Below the pieces are notes generated by a model. That model worked only from the letters and a program-made list of their open reading frames with translations. It searched no databases and was not told the origin of the DNA. From Pseudomonas fluorescens (GTDB taxonomy: Bacteria; Pseudomonadota; Gammaproteobacteria; Pseudomonadales; Pseudomonadaceae), in the NCBI RefSeq assembly GCF_902497745.1, contig NZ_CABVHJ010000003.1:155299-219298 (forward strand): a stretch of DNA of 64,000 bases, read 5' to 3'. Below are positions 27,446 through 36,226 of the stretch, one piece after another; positions within the stretch are counted from its first letter, which is position 1, and every line of letters starts with the position of its first letter. Position numbers and translations under genes: made by a program.

Positions 27446-28360
27446 ATGCCTGCCAATCATTTCAACACCCACTGCCCCGACTGGGCCGAGGCTTTGCTCA
27501 ACGGTTTCAGTCAAATATTCCTCCAGCGCCATCCCCTGTGCGGCCTGCTGTGCCTGTTGGCGATCCTGCTGACCGCGCCGGTGCTGTTCGCCGGAGCGCT
27601 GCTCGGTGCCGTCGCCGGATTGCTCACTGCGCAACGGCGCAACTACGCCAAGGCTGATCGCCAGGCCGGGCTGTTCAGCTACAACGGCATTTTGCTTGGC
27701 CTGTTGCTGAGCCTGTATTTCCCGTGGTCGCCGCTGCTGCCACCGCTGATTCTCGCCGCCGGCGGCTTGAGTGCGATGGTCACGCAGCAATGGCTCAAAC
27801 ATGTCTACAGCAGCCGATCGATTCCGGCCTACACCTCGCCGTTCGTGGCCATGAGCTGGGTATTGCTGCTGTTTGCCGAACCGTCGGCGCCGATGGCGCA
27901 CATCGAGATGAACACGCTGAACGTGCTTGCCGCCGAATTGCGCGGTTTGGGCCAGGTGATGTTCCTTGGTCATCCACTGGCCGGCGCATTGATCGCCATT
28001 GGTTTGCTGATCGCTGATCGCCGTGCATTCTGCTGGGCGCTGCTGGCGTCGGCGATCGGCCTAGGTTCGAGCCTGTTGCATCACGAAACCAGCGCCGCTT
28101 TGCTCGGTCTTGGCAGCTACAACGCCGTGCTCGCCGCCCTCGCCTTCAGCACGCAACGTCAACAACCTTGGCTGCCGCTGGTCGGCATCGTGTTAGCGCT
28201 GCTAGTTACACCGCTGTTTGCAGCGGTGGGGCTCGCCACGTTGACCGCGCCATTCATCCTCGCCGGCTGGCTGATCCGCGCCGGGATTCAGATGCTCGGC
28301 AAAGCCACCGTCGAGCGTGCGCCTTGCGCTCACGGGGAGAATCAACCTAGGCTGCGCTGA
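27446..28360 (+). CDS. Urea transporter (UT family)
   Basis: A 304-residue polytopic membrane protein of the urea channel family, giving passive urea movement across the inner membrane. Hydrophobic segments are regularly spaced. The two family half-repeats show as GLFSYNGILLGLLLSLYF and LGSYNAVLAALAFS, each with a (G/S)YN motif near the pore. The loop YTSPFVAMSWVLLL and its counterpart LTAPFILAGWLI carry the TxPF motif twice, as expected for the internal duplication. No urease genes are in the window. Confidence 0.88.
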   Translation: MPANHFNTHCPDWAEALLNGFSQIFLQRHPLCGLLCLLAILLTAPVLFAGALLGAVAGLLTAQRRNYAKADRQAGLFSYNGILLGLLLSLYFPWSPLLPPLILAAGGLSAMVTQQWLKHVYSSRSIPAYTSPFVAMSWVLLLFAEPSAPMAHIEMNTLNVLAAELRGLGQVMFLGHPLAGALIAIGLLIADRRAFCWALLASAIGLGSSLLHHETSAALLGLGSYNAVLAALAFSTQRQQPWLPLVGIVLALLVTPLFAAVGLATLTAPFILAGWLIRAGIQMLGKATVERAPCAHGENQPRLR

Positions 28361-28381
28361 TCTTCGATTCAGGCGTTATCC

Positions 28382-29206
28382 ATGGACAGCAGCAACAGTT
28401 GGCGCGAACGGCTTTACGTGATGATTTTCCAGAGCGACACCCGCGCCGGGCGTCGCTTCGACGGCATCCTGCTGTTGATCATCCTCGCCAGTCTGGTGAT
28501 CGTGATGCTCGACAGTATCGACAGCATTCACCAGAACTACGCCGACGTGCTGGCCTACATCGAGTGGGGCTTCACGATCATCTTTCTCGGCGAGTACATC
28601 TTGCGTCTGTACTGCTCACCGAAACCCTTGCGCTACGCCTTCAGCTTTTACGGGTTGGTGGATTTGCTGGCGATCGTGCCCGGCATCCTCGCCCTGTATT
28701 ACAGCGATGCGCAGTACCTGCTGATCATCCGGATCATCCGCATGCTGCGGATCTTCCGTGTGCTCAAACTCAGCCCGTACCTCAAGCAAGCCAATTACCT
28801 GATGTCGGCGCTGCGTGGCAGCAAGCAGAAGATCGTCGTGTTTCTGGTCAGCGTCTGCACCCTGGTGACGGTGTTCGGCACCTTGATGTACGTGATCGAG
28901 GGCCCGGAGCATGGCTTCACCAGCATTCCCAAAGGCATCTATTGGGCTATCGTCACCTTGACCACCGTCGGCTTCGGCGACATCGTGCCGAAGACCCCGC
29001 TGGGCCAGGTGATTTCGTCGCTGGTGATGATCACCGGTTACTCGATCATCGCCGTTCCTACGGGGATTTTCACCGCTGAACTGGCCAATGCCATGCGCGG
29101 CGAACAGCTGCAACACGACTGCCCGGTGTGCAAGAAAAACAGCCATGAACACGGCGCGGCATTTTGCTCGCGATGCGGCAATGCACTGTTCAAGAAACTG
29201 GAATAA
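28382..29206 (+). CDS. Voltage-gated potassium-channel-type ion transporter with C-terminal zinc ribbon
   Basis: A 274-residue six-segment cation channel. S1-S4 occupy about residues 24-150. The S4 sensor has regularly spaced arginines in LIIRIIRMLRIFRVLKL. The pore filter is in IYWAIVTLTTVGFGDIVPKTPLG, a TVGFGD potassium signature. The last 35 residues carry two CxxC knuckles (CPVCKKN and CSRCG), a probable cytoplasmic zinc ribbon that may gate or assemble the channel (inference). It lies 21 bases after the urea transporter and may be co-transcribed. Confidence 0.88.
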   Translation: MDSSNSWRERLYVMIFQSDTRAGRRFDGILLLIILASLVIVMLDSIDSIHQNYADVLAYIEWGFTIIFLGEYILRLYCSPKPLRYAFSFYGLVDLLAIVPGILALYYSDAQYLLIIRIIRMLRIFRVLKLSPYLKQANYLMSALRGSKQKIVVFLVSVCTLVTVFGTLMYVIEGPEHGFTSIPKGIYWAIVTLTTVGFGDIVPKTPLGQVISSLVMITGYSIIAVPTGIFTAELANAMRGEQLQHDCPVCKKNSHEHGAAFCSRCGNALFKKLE

Positions 29207-29310
29207 GCAAAGAGCTTTTTAATCTTTAAACGACTATGCGTGCCCCGTTATAGTCAGTGGCAATTGAACATCACCCCCTGCTCCTACACAGATAAAACAA
29301 GGAATGCGCA

Positions 29311-30309
29311 GTGAAAAAACTCTTTGGCGCCTCACTTCTCGCCGCCGGTCTGGCCCTGGCCAACATCGCTCAGGCAGCCCCGACGCTGCTCAACGTTTCC
29401 TACGACGTGATGCGCGATTTCTACAAGGACTACAACACTGCGTTCCAGAAACACTGGCAGGCCGAGCACAACGAAAACATCACGGTACAGATGTCCTTCG
29501 GCGGTTCGAGCAAGCAAGCGCGCTCGGTGATCGATGGCCTGCCGGCAGACGTCATCACCATGAACATGGCCACCGACATCAACGCCCTCGCCGACAACGG
29601 CAAACTGGTGCCGGAGAATTGGGTCACGCGTCTGCCCAACAACAGCGCACCGTTCACCTCGGCCACTGTATTCATCGTGCGTAAAGGCAACCCGAAAGCG
29701 CTGAAAGACTGGCCGGATCTACTCAAGGACGGCGTACAAGTGATCGTGCCAAACCCGAAAACCTCGGGTAACGGCCGCTACACCTACCTGTCAGCCTGGG
29801 GTTATGTGCTGAAGAACGGTGGCGACGAAAACAAGGCCAAGGACTTCGTCGGCAAACTGTTCAAGCAAGCGCCGGTACTGGACACCGGTGGCCGCGCCGC
29901 GACTACCACGTTCATGACCAACCAGATCGGCGACGTGCTGGTGACCTTCGAAAACGAAGCGGAAATGATTGCCCGCGAGTTTGGTCGTGATCAGTTTGAA
30001 GTGATCTACCCGAGTGTGTCCGCTGAGGCTGAGCCACCGGTTTCCGTAGTCGATAAAGTGGTCGACAAGAAAGGCTCGCGTGCGGCGGCTGATGAGTACC
30101 TGAAGTACCTGTGGTCGCCGGAAGGTCAGGAGATTGCCGCGGCAAATTACCTGCGTCCGCGTGATCCGGCGGTGCTGGCGAAGTACACCGATCGTTTCCC
30201 GAAAGTGGATTTCCTTTCGGTGGAGAAGACCTTTGGTGACTGGCGTACGGTGCAGAAGACTCACTTCAATGATGGTGGGGTTTTTGATCAGATTTACAGC
30301 GGGCAGTAA
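29311..30309 (+). CDS. sbp: Sulfate/thiosulfate ABC transporter periplasmic binding protein
   Basis: A 332-residue sulfate-binding protein with signal peptide MKKLFGASLLAAGLALANIAQA. The family blocks are LLNVSYDVMRDFYKDYNTAF, SFGGSSKQARSVIDGLPADVITMNMATDI, PNPKTSGNGRYTYLSAWGY and TFENEAEMIAREFG. The start is GTG 29311 with AAGGA at 7 bases. It has its own terminator, and no cysTWA permease genes follow, so the transporter core is elsewhere. Expression is probably raised under sulfur limitation (family knowledge). Confidence 0.96.
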   Translation: MKKLFGASLLAAGLALANIAQAAPTLLNVSYDVMRDFYKDYNTAFQKHWQAEHNENITVQMSFGGSSKQARSVIDGLPADVITMNMATDINALADNGKLVPENWVTRLPNNSAPFTSATVFIVRKGNPKALKDWPDLLKDGVQVIVPNPKTSGNGRYTYLSAWGYVLKNGGDENKAKDFVGKLFKQAPVLDTGGRAATTTFMTNQIGDVLVTFENEAEMIAREFGRDQFEVIYPSVSAEAEPPVSVVDKVVDKKGSRAAADEYLKYLWSPEGQEIAAANYLRPRDPAVLAKYTDRFPKVDFLSVEKTFGDWRTVQKTHFNDGGVFDQIYSGQ

Positions 30310-30325
30310 GGTTTAAGTGCAACGA

Positions 30326-30356
30326 AAAAGGCGACCCACTAAGGTCGCCTTTTTTG
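30326..30356 (+). terminator. Intrinsic terminator of sbp
   Basis: GGCGACC (30330-30336) pairs with GGTCGCC (30343-30349) around a 6-base loop, followed by TTTTTT. It lies 20 bases after the sbp stop. Confidence 0.9.
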
Positions 30357-30367
30357 TGGCCGCTTTA

Positions 30368-30545
30368 CCCTCACCCCAGCCCTCTCCCAGAGGGAGAGGG
30401 GGCCGACCGTGGGATGCTCAAAAGATTTGCCGACCTGAAAGTGCTGCTGTGAATCCATAATCGCTGCAAGTCTTTCAGGTCGATGTATAGCGCCAGACAC
30501 CTCGGTCAGTCCCCTCTCCCTCTGGGAGAGGGCTAGGGTGAGGGG
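30368..30545. repeat. Inverted CCCTCTCCC-type repeat pair
   Basis: CCCTCACCCCAGCCCTCTCCC at 30368 and its inverse ending at 30545 lie about 105 bases apart, between the convergent sbp and periplasmic-protein genes. The spacer holds nothing recognisable. Confidence 0.8.
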
Positions 30546-30548
30546 CTT

Positions 30549-31169
30549 TTACATCGGCGGAGTGACACCGTCCTTGCCGGCAGAAATCGATTGCGCCGTC
30601 AGCGTGCCATCCGCACTCTGCGTGACAAACGTGACAATCTTCACCCCAACCTTCAACAAACCCCGATCCCCCGGCACCAAATTCACAATCGGCACATCCT
30701 CCGGCACCAGAATCTTCTGCTGCCCGCCCTTGTAGTTCACCGTCAGCACCCGCCCGTTGCTCACCACCAGATCGCCGACGCTGCCATTGGTCATGCTGCT
30801 GCCCTTGGCCAGATCGAACGGTCGATGGCCATCGCCACTCCCCGCCAGCTCCGGCGGAAACACATGCACTTCCAGCGCCTTGAGCGTGCCGTCCTCCTGC
30901 GGCATGGCCGCCGAACCGATGTAACTGCCGGGTTTGATGTCTTCGATATTGGCCAGGGTGACGGCGCGAACCTTGGTGTCACCGGTCAACTGAATCACCA
31001 CGTTTTCACCGCTGTTGACGTGGACTTTCAGTGAGTCGGCACTGACCCCGGTGATCTCGCCGCGCACACCGATGCGCATCCCCGGTGCGTCGGCGGCCTG
31101 TGCGCTCATCGCGCCGAGCAGGCTGATCAGGGCAATCGTTACGGTGTGGCGAAGCGTCTGACGAAACAT
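30549..31169 (-). CDS. Hypothetical periplasmic protein (DUF5666-like)
   Basis: A 206-residue exported protein with signal peptide FRQTLRHTVTIALISLLGAMSAQA. The body is rich in short beta segments (GEITGVSADSLKVHVNSGENVVIQLTGDTKVRAVTLANIEDIKPGSYIGSAA), resembling small OB-type DUF5666 domains. Similar proteins are sometimes labelled metal ABC transporter permease, but no membrane spans beyond the signal peptide are present. ATG 31169 has AGGA upstream. Function unknown. Confidence 0.75.
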   Translation of the reverse strand: MFRQTLRHTVTIALISLLGAMSAQAADAPGMRIGVRGEITGVSADSLKVHVNSGENVVIQLTGDTKVRAVTLANIEDIKPGSYIGSAAMPQEDGTLKALEVHVFPPELAGSGDGHRPFDLAKGSSMTNGSVGDLVVSNGRVLTVNYKGGQQKILVPEDVPIVNLVPGDRGLLKVGVKIVTFVTQSADGTLTAQSISAGKDGVTPPM

Positions 31170-31412
31170 TGCAATCCTCCGGTCATCAATGTTGAACAAG
31201 CCAATACAAACATAAGCACGCTATCGAACAGTATGTAAGTGAATGTATCATCGACCCCCGACGGTCGGACGCAAGGTTCGCCGATGGATGACAAACCGAT
31301 AGCACCCAGTGATTCCGCAACGGAATAACTGATATCAACCGAAGGCGCCTTCTGCCCCTGCGGTTTGCTCCTTAGCCTTAGCGCATCCCCTTTCGCTGGA
31401 TCGAGAAACCTT

Positions 31413-32600
31413 ATGACCACCACCACTCACGCAATGACCCGAGGCATGGTGCTCCTGTTCGCCTTCTGCTGCGGCGCGATCGTTGCCAACATCTACTACG
31501 CACAGCCGATCATCGGCCTGATCGCCCCTGATATCGGCCTGAGCGACACCATGGCCAGCTTCATCGTCTCGCTGACGCAGATCGGCTATGCGCTGGGCCT
31601 GTTTTTCCTGGTGCCACTGGCCGATCTGCTGGAAAACCGTCGGTTGATGATCATCACCACCGTGGTGGCGATTGCCAGCCTGTTGGCGGCGGCGTTTACC
31701 GATCAGCCGAATGTGTTTTTGCTGATCTCGCTGCTGGTCGGCTTCAGTTCAGTATCGGTACAGATCCTGATTCCACTGGCGGCGCATCTGGCACCGGAAG
31801 AATCCCGTGGCCGGGTGGTCGGCGGGATCATGGGCGGTTTGCTGCTGGGGATTCTGCTGGCGCGGCCGGTGTCGAGCGTGGTGGCCGACCACTTGGGCTG
31901 GCGGGCGATGTTCATGATTGCCGCAGCGCTGATGGCAGTGATCAGCGTAGTGCTGGCGCTGACCGTGCCCAAGCGCCAGCCGGATCACAGCGCCACGTAT
32001 GGCCAACTGATCGGTTCGCTGTGGACGCTGCTGCGCCAGCAACCGGTGCTGCGTCAGCGCGCGTTTTACCAGGGTTGCATGTTCGCCACGTTCAGCCTGT
32101 TCTGGACGGCGGTGCCGCTGGAACTGGCGCGTAACCATGGCCTGTCGCAAAGCGGCATCGCGATCTTCGCTCTGGTCGGCGCCATCGGTGCCATCGCCGC
32201 ACCCATCGCCGGACGCCTGGCTGACGCCGGCCACACCCGCATCGCCTCGCTGCTGGCCATGCTGTTCGCCAGCCTGAGCTTCCTGCCCGCCTTCATTCAC
32301 CCCGCCTACAGCGTGATAGGCCTGGCCGTGACCGGCGTGGTGCTCGACTTCTGCGTGCAGATGAACATGGTCCTCGGCCAGCGCGCGGTCTACTCGCTGG
32401 ACGCAAAAAGCCGTGGTCGCCTCAACGCGCTGTACATGACCAGCATCTTCATTGGTGGCGCCTTTGGTTCGTCGGTGGCCAGCGCGGTGTATGAGCATGG
32501 CGGCTGGTTGTGGATCGTGATTGTCGGCAGTGTGTTTCCGCTGTTGGCGTTGTTGCGGTTTTTGAGTGTTTCGCAGCGTGGTTCATTGGCAACGGCGTAA
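31413..32600 (+). CDS. MFS transporter (drug/metabolite exporter type)
   Basis: A 395-residue, 12-span major facilitator with the N-terminal block LFAFCCGAIVANIYYAQPIIGLIAPDIGLSD. The loop 2-3 motif is LADLLENRRLMI, a variant of the GxLaDrxGRR signature. EESRGRVVGGIMGGLLLGILLARPVSSVVADHLGWRAMF is antiporter-like. It resembles the YnfM/DHA1 exporter group; the substrate cannot be read. The truncated LysR gene just downstream may be the remnant of its regulator. Confidence 0.88.
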   Translation: MTTTTHAMTRGMVLLFAFCCGAIVANIYYAQPIIGLIAPDIGLSDTMASFIVSLTQIGYALGLFFLVPLADLLENRRLMIITTVVAIASLLAAAFTDQPNVFLLISLLVGFSSVSVQILIPLAAHLAPEESRGRVVGGIMGGLLLGILLARPVSSVVADHLGWRAMFMIAAALMAVISVVLALTVPKRQPDHSATYGQLIGSLWTLLRQQPVLRQRAFYQGCMFATFSLFWTAVPLELARNHGLSQSGIAIFALVGAIGAIAAPIAGRLADAGHTRIASLLAMLFASLSFLPAFIHPAYSVIGLAVTGVVLDFCVQMNMVLGQRAVYSLDAKSRGRLNALYMTSIFIGGAFGSSVASAVYEHGGWLWIVIVGSVFPLLALLRFLSVSQRGSLATA

Positions 32601-32610
32601 GTTGGCGAAA

Positions 32611-32638
32611 GCTTCGCGAGCAGGCTCGCTCCCACAGG
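32611..32638. repeat. Single REP unit
   Basis: A solitary CTTCGCGAGCAGGCTCGCTCC unit lies between the MFS gene and the lysR remnant. Most other copies in the window are doublets. Confidence 0.8.
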
Positions 32639-32675
32639 GATCCACGATAACTTCCAGACTTTTAAAGGAGCATTG

Positions 32676-32938
32676 ATGGACCGCCTCGCCGCCATGGAAA
32701 CCTTCGTCTGCATCGTCGAAACCGGCTCGTTTTCTGCCGCCGCCCGGCGCCTGAATACCGGTCAGCCCGCCGCCTCGAAAACCATCGCGCATCTGGAAAA
32801 ACGCCTGGCCGTCAGCCTGCTCCTGCGCTCGACTCGCGGCCTTATGGGCGGTATTTCCGACGGGAAGAATGGCGAGCGCCAAGGCGCGGGCGTTTGTTGA
32901 GTTTGTGCAGGGGGATTCTGAACAGCGAGCATTAACAC
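32676..32938 (+). pseudogene. LysR-family regulator with large internal deletion
   Basis: The reading from ATG 32676 (AGGAG upstream) begins as a normal LysR helix-turn-helix, MDRLAAMETFVCIVETGSFSAAARRLNTGQPAASKTIAHLEKRLAVSLLLRSTRGL. It then jumps near 32845 into another frame. That frame reads VFPTGRMASAKARAFVEFVQGD, which is the usual C-terminal tail of LysR proteins. About 220 residues of effector domain are therefore missing, and the two ends are joined out of frame. The product as it stands (74 residues) cannot form a functional LysR protein. Confidence 0.8.
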
Positions 32939-33016
32939 CAAGCGTTTCGTTTATTGCGATATTCGTTTATTTCGAATAACGTTCCGGCATTCCTTATTCA
33001 AAATGTCGGAAAAGTC

Positions 33017-33484
33017 ATGTCGATCATTGTTCATCCCCCCATCAACCTCCCCGTAGAACGCGAGATCAAAGCAGCCATTGAAGGCCAACGAACCCTGGCC
33101 GCTTACTTGGCAACTCAATTCGAAACCCAGCACATCCAGATCTTCGATGAGCAGAACGAAGCCCATCGTGTCGAGTTGCCCACCTCCGCGTTGCGCCTGC
33201 TAGCCGATATTCTCGCGGCGCTGGCAGAAGGTAACGCCGTTAAAGTCGTGCCAATACACGCCCAACTAACTACCCAGGAAGCCGCCGACCTGCTCAACGT
33301 CTCACGCCCGCACATGATTAAACTGCTGGAAAGTGGCGAGATTTCCTACCACAAAACCGGCAAGCACCGACGTGTGCGCTTTGCCGATCTGATGGATTAT
33401 AAGACCCGGCGTGACAGCGCCAGCGAGCAGGCAATGATGCTTCTCGCAGAGCAGGCACAAGCGTTAAGGACAGGTTACGAGTGA
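33017..33484 (+). CDS. Helix-turn-helix (excisionase-type) antitoxin
   Basis: A 155-residue protein whose central part (about 83-135) is an excisionase/MerR-like DNA-binding domain: LTTQEAADLLNVSRPHMIKLLESGEISYHKTGKHRRVRFADLMDY. The N-terminal half is of unknown fold. Proteins of this design are the antitoxins of PIN-domain toxins, encoded just upstream of the toxin as here. The start at ATG 33017 with GGAAAAG upstream is preferred over an extension to 32954. The gene is intact although the toxin gene is not. Confidence 0.85.
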   Translation: MSIIVHPPINLPVEREIKAAIEGQRTLAAYLATQFETQHIQIFDEQNEAHRVELPTSALRLLADILAALAEGNAVKVVPIHAQLTTQEAADLLNVSRPHMIKLLESGEISYHKTGKHRRVRFADLMDYKTRRDSASEQAMMLLAEQAQALRTGYE

Positions 33485-34069
33485 GGCATTCCTCTTTCAC
33501 TGCTGCCTCGCCAATAAAGAGCCGATGCATGTGTTTTGTACCCAGCCCCATTGAGAGACTTTTTGATGTGGTTAGCCCTCTCAGGGCTATTCCGGGCACG
33601 ATGGACCAAGGAGATTCACGGCGAATGGAAACGCAATCTGTTGAAGAACCGCACTGACCTGACAATCGAGCAATTGGATCGCACCTCGGAGCTGATGGAT
33701 CAGGCGATTCCCGATGCCTGCGTCTACGACTATGAAAATTTGGTCAGTGGATTGTCATTGCCCGATCTGGATGACCGCCATGTTCTGGCAGCAGCGATTC
33801 GTTGCAATGCTGGCGTGATCGTGACGTTTAATTTGAAAGATTTTCCCGACAAATACCTCGCCCCTTTCGGTATTGAGGCGCAACACCCGGATGAGTTCGT
33901 CGAAAACCTGTTTCATCTGGATTCGGCAGCCGTTGTCGCAGCCGCGCAGCACCAACGCAAACAATTGAAAGCACCCACGATGGACGTCGAATCGTTTCTG
34001 AGTTTGCTGCAACGTCAGGGGTTGAAGAAGTCGATTCAAGCGCTCGGCAGCTATCGCGCGATCCTGTGA
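33481..34069 (+). pseudogene. PIN-domain toxin, frame-broken near the N-terminus
   Basis: The expected start is GTG 33481, overlapping the antitoxin stop, and reads MRHSSFTA. The rest of the PIN domain (DACVLYPAPLRDFLMWLALSGLFRARWT...) continues from 33524 in a different frame. The 19 bases at 33505-33523 stand where such proteins usually have two codons, so an insertion of about 13 bases is likely. A TAA at 33515 closes the toxin frame upstream. The acidic residues further on (LPDLDDRHVLAAAIRCNA) are intact. Full-length toxin should not be made. Confidence 0.75.
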
Positions 34070-34092
34070 AATCACCAACGCAATCGACAGAC

Positions 34093-34122
34093 AAAAAAAC
34101 GGCGATCCGAAGATCGCCGTTT
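34093..34122 (-). terminator. Intrinsic terminator of the lipoprotein gene
   Basis: AACGGCGATC and GATCGCCGTT form a 10-bp stem with a CGAA loop. On the minus strand it is followed by TTTTTTT. It lies just past the lipoprotein stop and could also serve the toxin remnant from the other side. Confidence 0.85.
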
Positions 34123-34126
34123 GCAT

Positions 34127-34531
34127 TCACTGCCCGAACTGTTTGCCCAACCCAGGTGGCACGCCGTGGATGTTGGTGTCTTCCCACGGGCCGTTGGGGC
34201 TGACGGAGCGGCTCCAGCCGTTGTTCCAGCGGTAGTAGGTGCGCTGGCGGTAGAAGGTGTTGGTCTGGTCGTCGAGGACGTAGACGCCGAGTTTCTGATC
34301 CCAGTGGCTGTTGCCGCCCGGTGGCGGGGCGAAGCTGGCCGAGGTGCGCGGCACTGGTTTGGCCGGTTTCGCCGGGATACTTTTGCCCGGGGTCGGTGAG
34401 GTCGACGGGGTCGGGCTTGGTTGCGACGGCGGGATTGGTGGCAAATTCGTCGTCGGTTCCGGTCGTTGCACCGCACATGCACTCAAGCCCAGGGCCAGTG
34501 TGAGGACTGTGATTCGGGCGATGGTGTGCAT
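34127..34531 (-). CDS. Small proline-rich lipoprotein
   Basis: A 134-residue protein with signal peptide and lipobox (TVLTLALGLSAC, Cys19). A Pro/Ser/Thr-rich spacer spans about 25-70. The C-terminal domain contains aromatic YYRWNNGWSRSVSPNGPWEDTNIHGVPPGLGKQFGQ. The Asp at position +2 that would signal inner-membrane retention is absent (Ala follows Cys), so outer-membrane location is likely. No known family was recognised. It ends the ccm side of the region but has its own terminator. Confidence 0.75.
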   Translation of the reverse strand: MHTIARITVLTLALGLSACAVQRPEPTTNLPPIPPSQPSPTPSTSPTPGKSIPAKPAKPVPRTSASFAPPPGGNSHWDQKLGVYVLDDQTNTFYRQRTYYRWNNGWSRSVSPNGPWEDTNIHGVPPGLGKQFGQ

Positions 34532-34556
34532 GGCGGTGCTTTCCTGTTGTGTCCGG

Positions 34557-35759
34557 CTATTTGTCCGGGCTGTCGATGGTCAGTTTTTGTAGCGCGGTGG
34601 TGCTGCTGGCCAGAGGGCCGCTGCGACCGACCCACTCGCCGGCAGTCGGTTGGCCGGCGCGGGAGATGCGCGCAACCAGTTGGACTTCAGGGAAGTTCGA
34701 CAGTTTCAACTGCGGCATCATTGCGTCGGCATCGCCCAGTTCAACGGTCACCGGCAAATCGGCCACGGTCAGGCGTTTGGCCGCCAGCGGTGCCGGTGGG
34801 CCGGAGGTGGCGCGGGCGAAAATGAACACGCTGTCACCCGGTTGCACTTTGCTTCTGAGTTCGCTGGCCAGATCGACGCTGACTTTCAACAGCGCGGCTT
34901 TCGCGGCTACGGGTGCCTGAGCGACTTTGCCGCCACTGGCTTCCAGACGCTCGGCGGCGCGTTTGATTCCGCCTTGCAGTGCGGCGCGGGAGCTATCCTC
35001 CGGCGGCAATTGCGCCAGCAAGCGGTTCCAGTAATCGATGGCTTCCTGATAACGCTCACCCTCAAAGGCGGCGATACCGAGCAAACCAAGGCTGGTCACT
35101 TCTTTCGGATCAGCCTTCAGCGCTTCGTCGGTCAGCGCCTGAATCTTCGCCGACCACTTCTTGCCGTCAGCAAAATACTGCGCCTGCGCCCACTGGCCGA
35201 GCAGTTCCGGCTGGCGACCGGCCAGATTGGCGGCGCGTTCGAACATCTTCGCCGCGTCCGCCGGGCGCTCTTGCGCCATGTAAGTACGGCCGAGAAAGTA
35301 CAAGCCTTCCGCAGAGTCCGGTTGCGCCGCGACGGCACGTTCCAGACGCTGGGTCATTTCTTCCATCGACTGCGGCGCCTGGGCGAATTCGCGGGTCAGT
35401 TCGACCTTGTCGGCAGCGCCGAAATGCAGATACAGGCCCAGGCCCAACACCGGCACCAACACCGCCGCCAGCAACGGCAACGGTTTGCCCAGTTTCGAGA
35501 TACGCGGTGCGGCAACCCCTTCGGTATCTGCCAGCAATTCACGCGCAGCCTCGGCACGACCGCTGTCCATTTGCGCCGCGTCGAGCACACCTTCAGCCTG
35601 TTGCGCTTGCAACTCGGCGACACGCTCCTGATACAACGCAACGTTCAGGGCAGTACGATCCTCTTCACGCTGGGCGCGACGCTCACGCAAAACCGGGATC
35701 AGCAGAAAACTCAGGGCGACCAGAAGCAACAGCCCTGCGGCAAGCCAGAAATCAATCAT
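34557..35759 (-). CDS. ccmI: Cytochrome c maturation protein CcmI (CycH)
   Basis: A 400-residue chaperone that binds apocytochrome c and presents it to the CcmF/H haem-lyase complex. One N-terminal membrane span ([23 protein letters not shown]) is followed by a Glu/Gln-rich coiled coil (about 25-75), a second span near 93-112, and a periplasmic TPR region ([31 protein letters not shown]). The C-terminal beta-rich domain extends to 400. It is the last gene of the ccm operon and overlaps ccmH by an ATGA junction. Confidence 0.94.
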   Translation of the reverse strand: MIDFWLAAGLLLLVALSFLLIPVLRERRAQREEDRTALNVALYQERVAELQAQQAEGVLDAAQMDSGRAEAARELLADTEGVAAPRISKLGKPLPLLAAVLVPVLGLGLYLHFGAADKVELTREFAQAPQSMEEMTQRLERAVAAQPDSAEGLYFLGRTYMAQERPADAAKMFERAANLAGRQPELLGQWAQAQYFADGKKWSAKIQALTDEALKADPKEVTSLGLLGIAAFEGERYQEAIDYWNRLLAQLPPEDSSRAALQGGIKRAAERLEASGGKVAQAPVAAKAALLKVSVDLASELRSKVQPGDSVFIFARATSGPPAPLAAKRLTVADLPVTVELGDADAMMPQLKLSNFPEVQLVARISRAGQPTAGEWVGRSGPLASSTTALQKLTIDSPDK

Positions 35760-36226
35760 TCTTGGTTTTTATCCAACAGTTGGTCGAGGCGCTGACGCTC
35801 TTCGATGGACAGCGCTTGCGGAGTCTCGGCGCGTTGCCCGCGGCGACGACGGACAATCACCGCGATCACCACCAGACCACCGAGCAGCAGCCCGGCCGGG
35901 CCGAACCACAGCAGTGCGGTTTTGGCGTTGAGCGCCGGTTTGTAGCGGACGAAATCACCGTAGCGATCCACCATGAAGTCGATGATCTGCTGGTTGTCCT
36001 TGCCCTCGCCGAGCATGCGGAAAATCTCTTTGCGCAAGTCCGCAGCAATCGGTGCGTTGGAGTCAGCGATGTCCTGGTTCTGGCACTTGGGGCAGCGCAG
36101 TTCCTTGGTCAATTCGCGGAAACGCTCACGATCGCCTTCTTTGGCGAACTCATAAGTATCGATGGCGGCTTGGGCGACACCGACCAGACTCAAACCCAAT
36201 ATCAGCGCAGCCATAAAGCGCTTCAT
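35756..36226 (-). CDS. ccmH: Cytochrome c-type biogenesis thiol-disulfide protein CcmH
   Basis: A 156-residue membrane-anchored periplasmic protein that reduces apocytochrome CxxCH cysteines. It has a signal-like N-terminus ([19 protein letters not shown]). The conserved redox motif is [27 protein letters not shown]. One C-terminal membrane span ([23 protein letters not shown]) is followed by a short cytoplasmic tail. It overlaps both neighbours by 4 bases. Confidence 0.96.
   Translation of the reverse strand: MKRFMAALILGLSLVGVAQAAIDTYEFAKEGDRERFRELTKELRCPKCQNQDIADSNAPIAADLRKEIFRMLGEGKDNQQIIDFMVDRYGDFVRYKPALNAKTALLWFGPAGLLLGGLVVIAVIVRRRRGQRAETPQALSIEERQRLDQLLDKNQE

Noticed and set aside
34093..34122. 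Terminator serving the PIN toxin
   Set aside because: The stem is symmetric, but the T-run favours the minus strand, so it was assigned to the lipoprotein gene.
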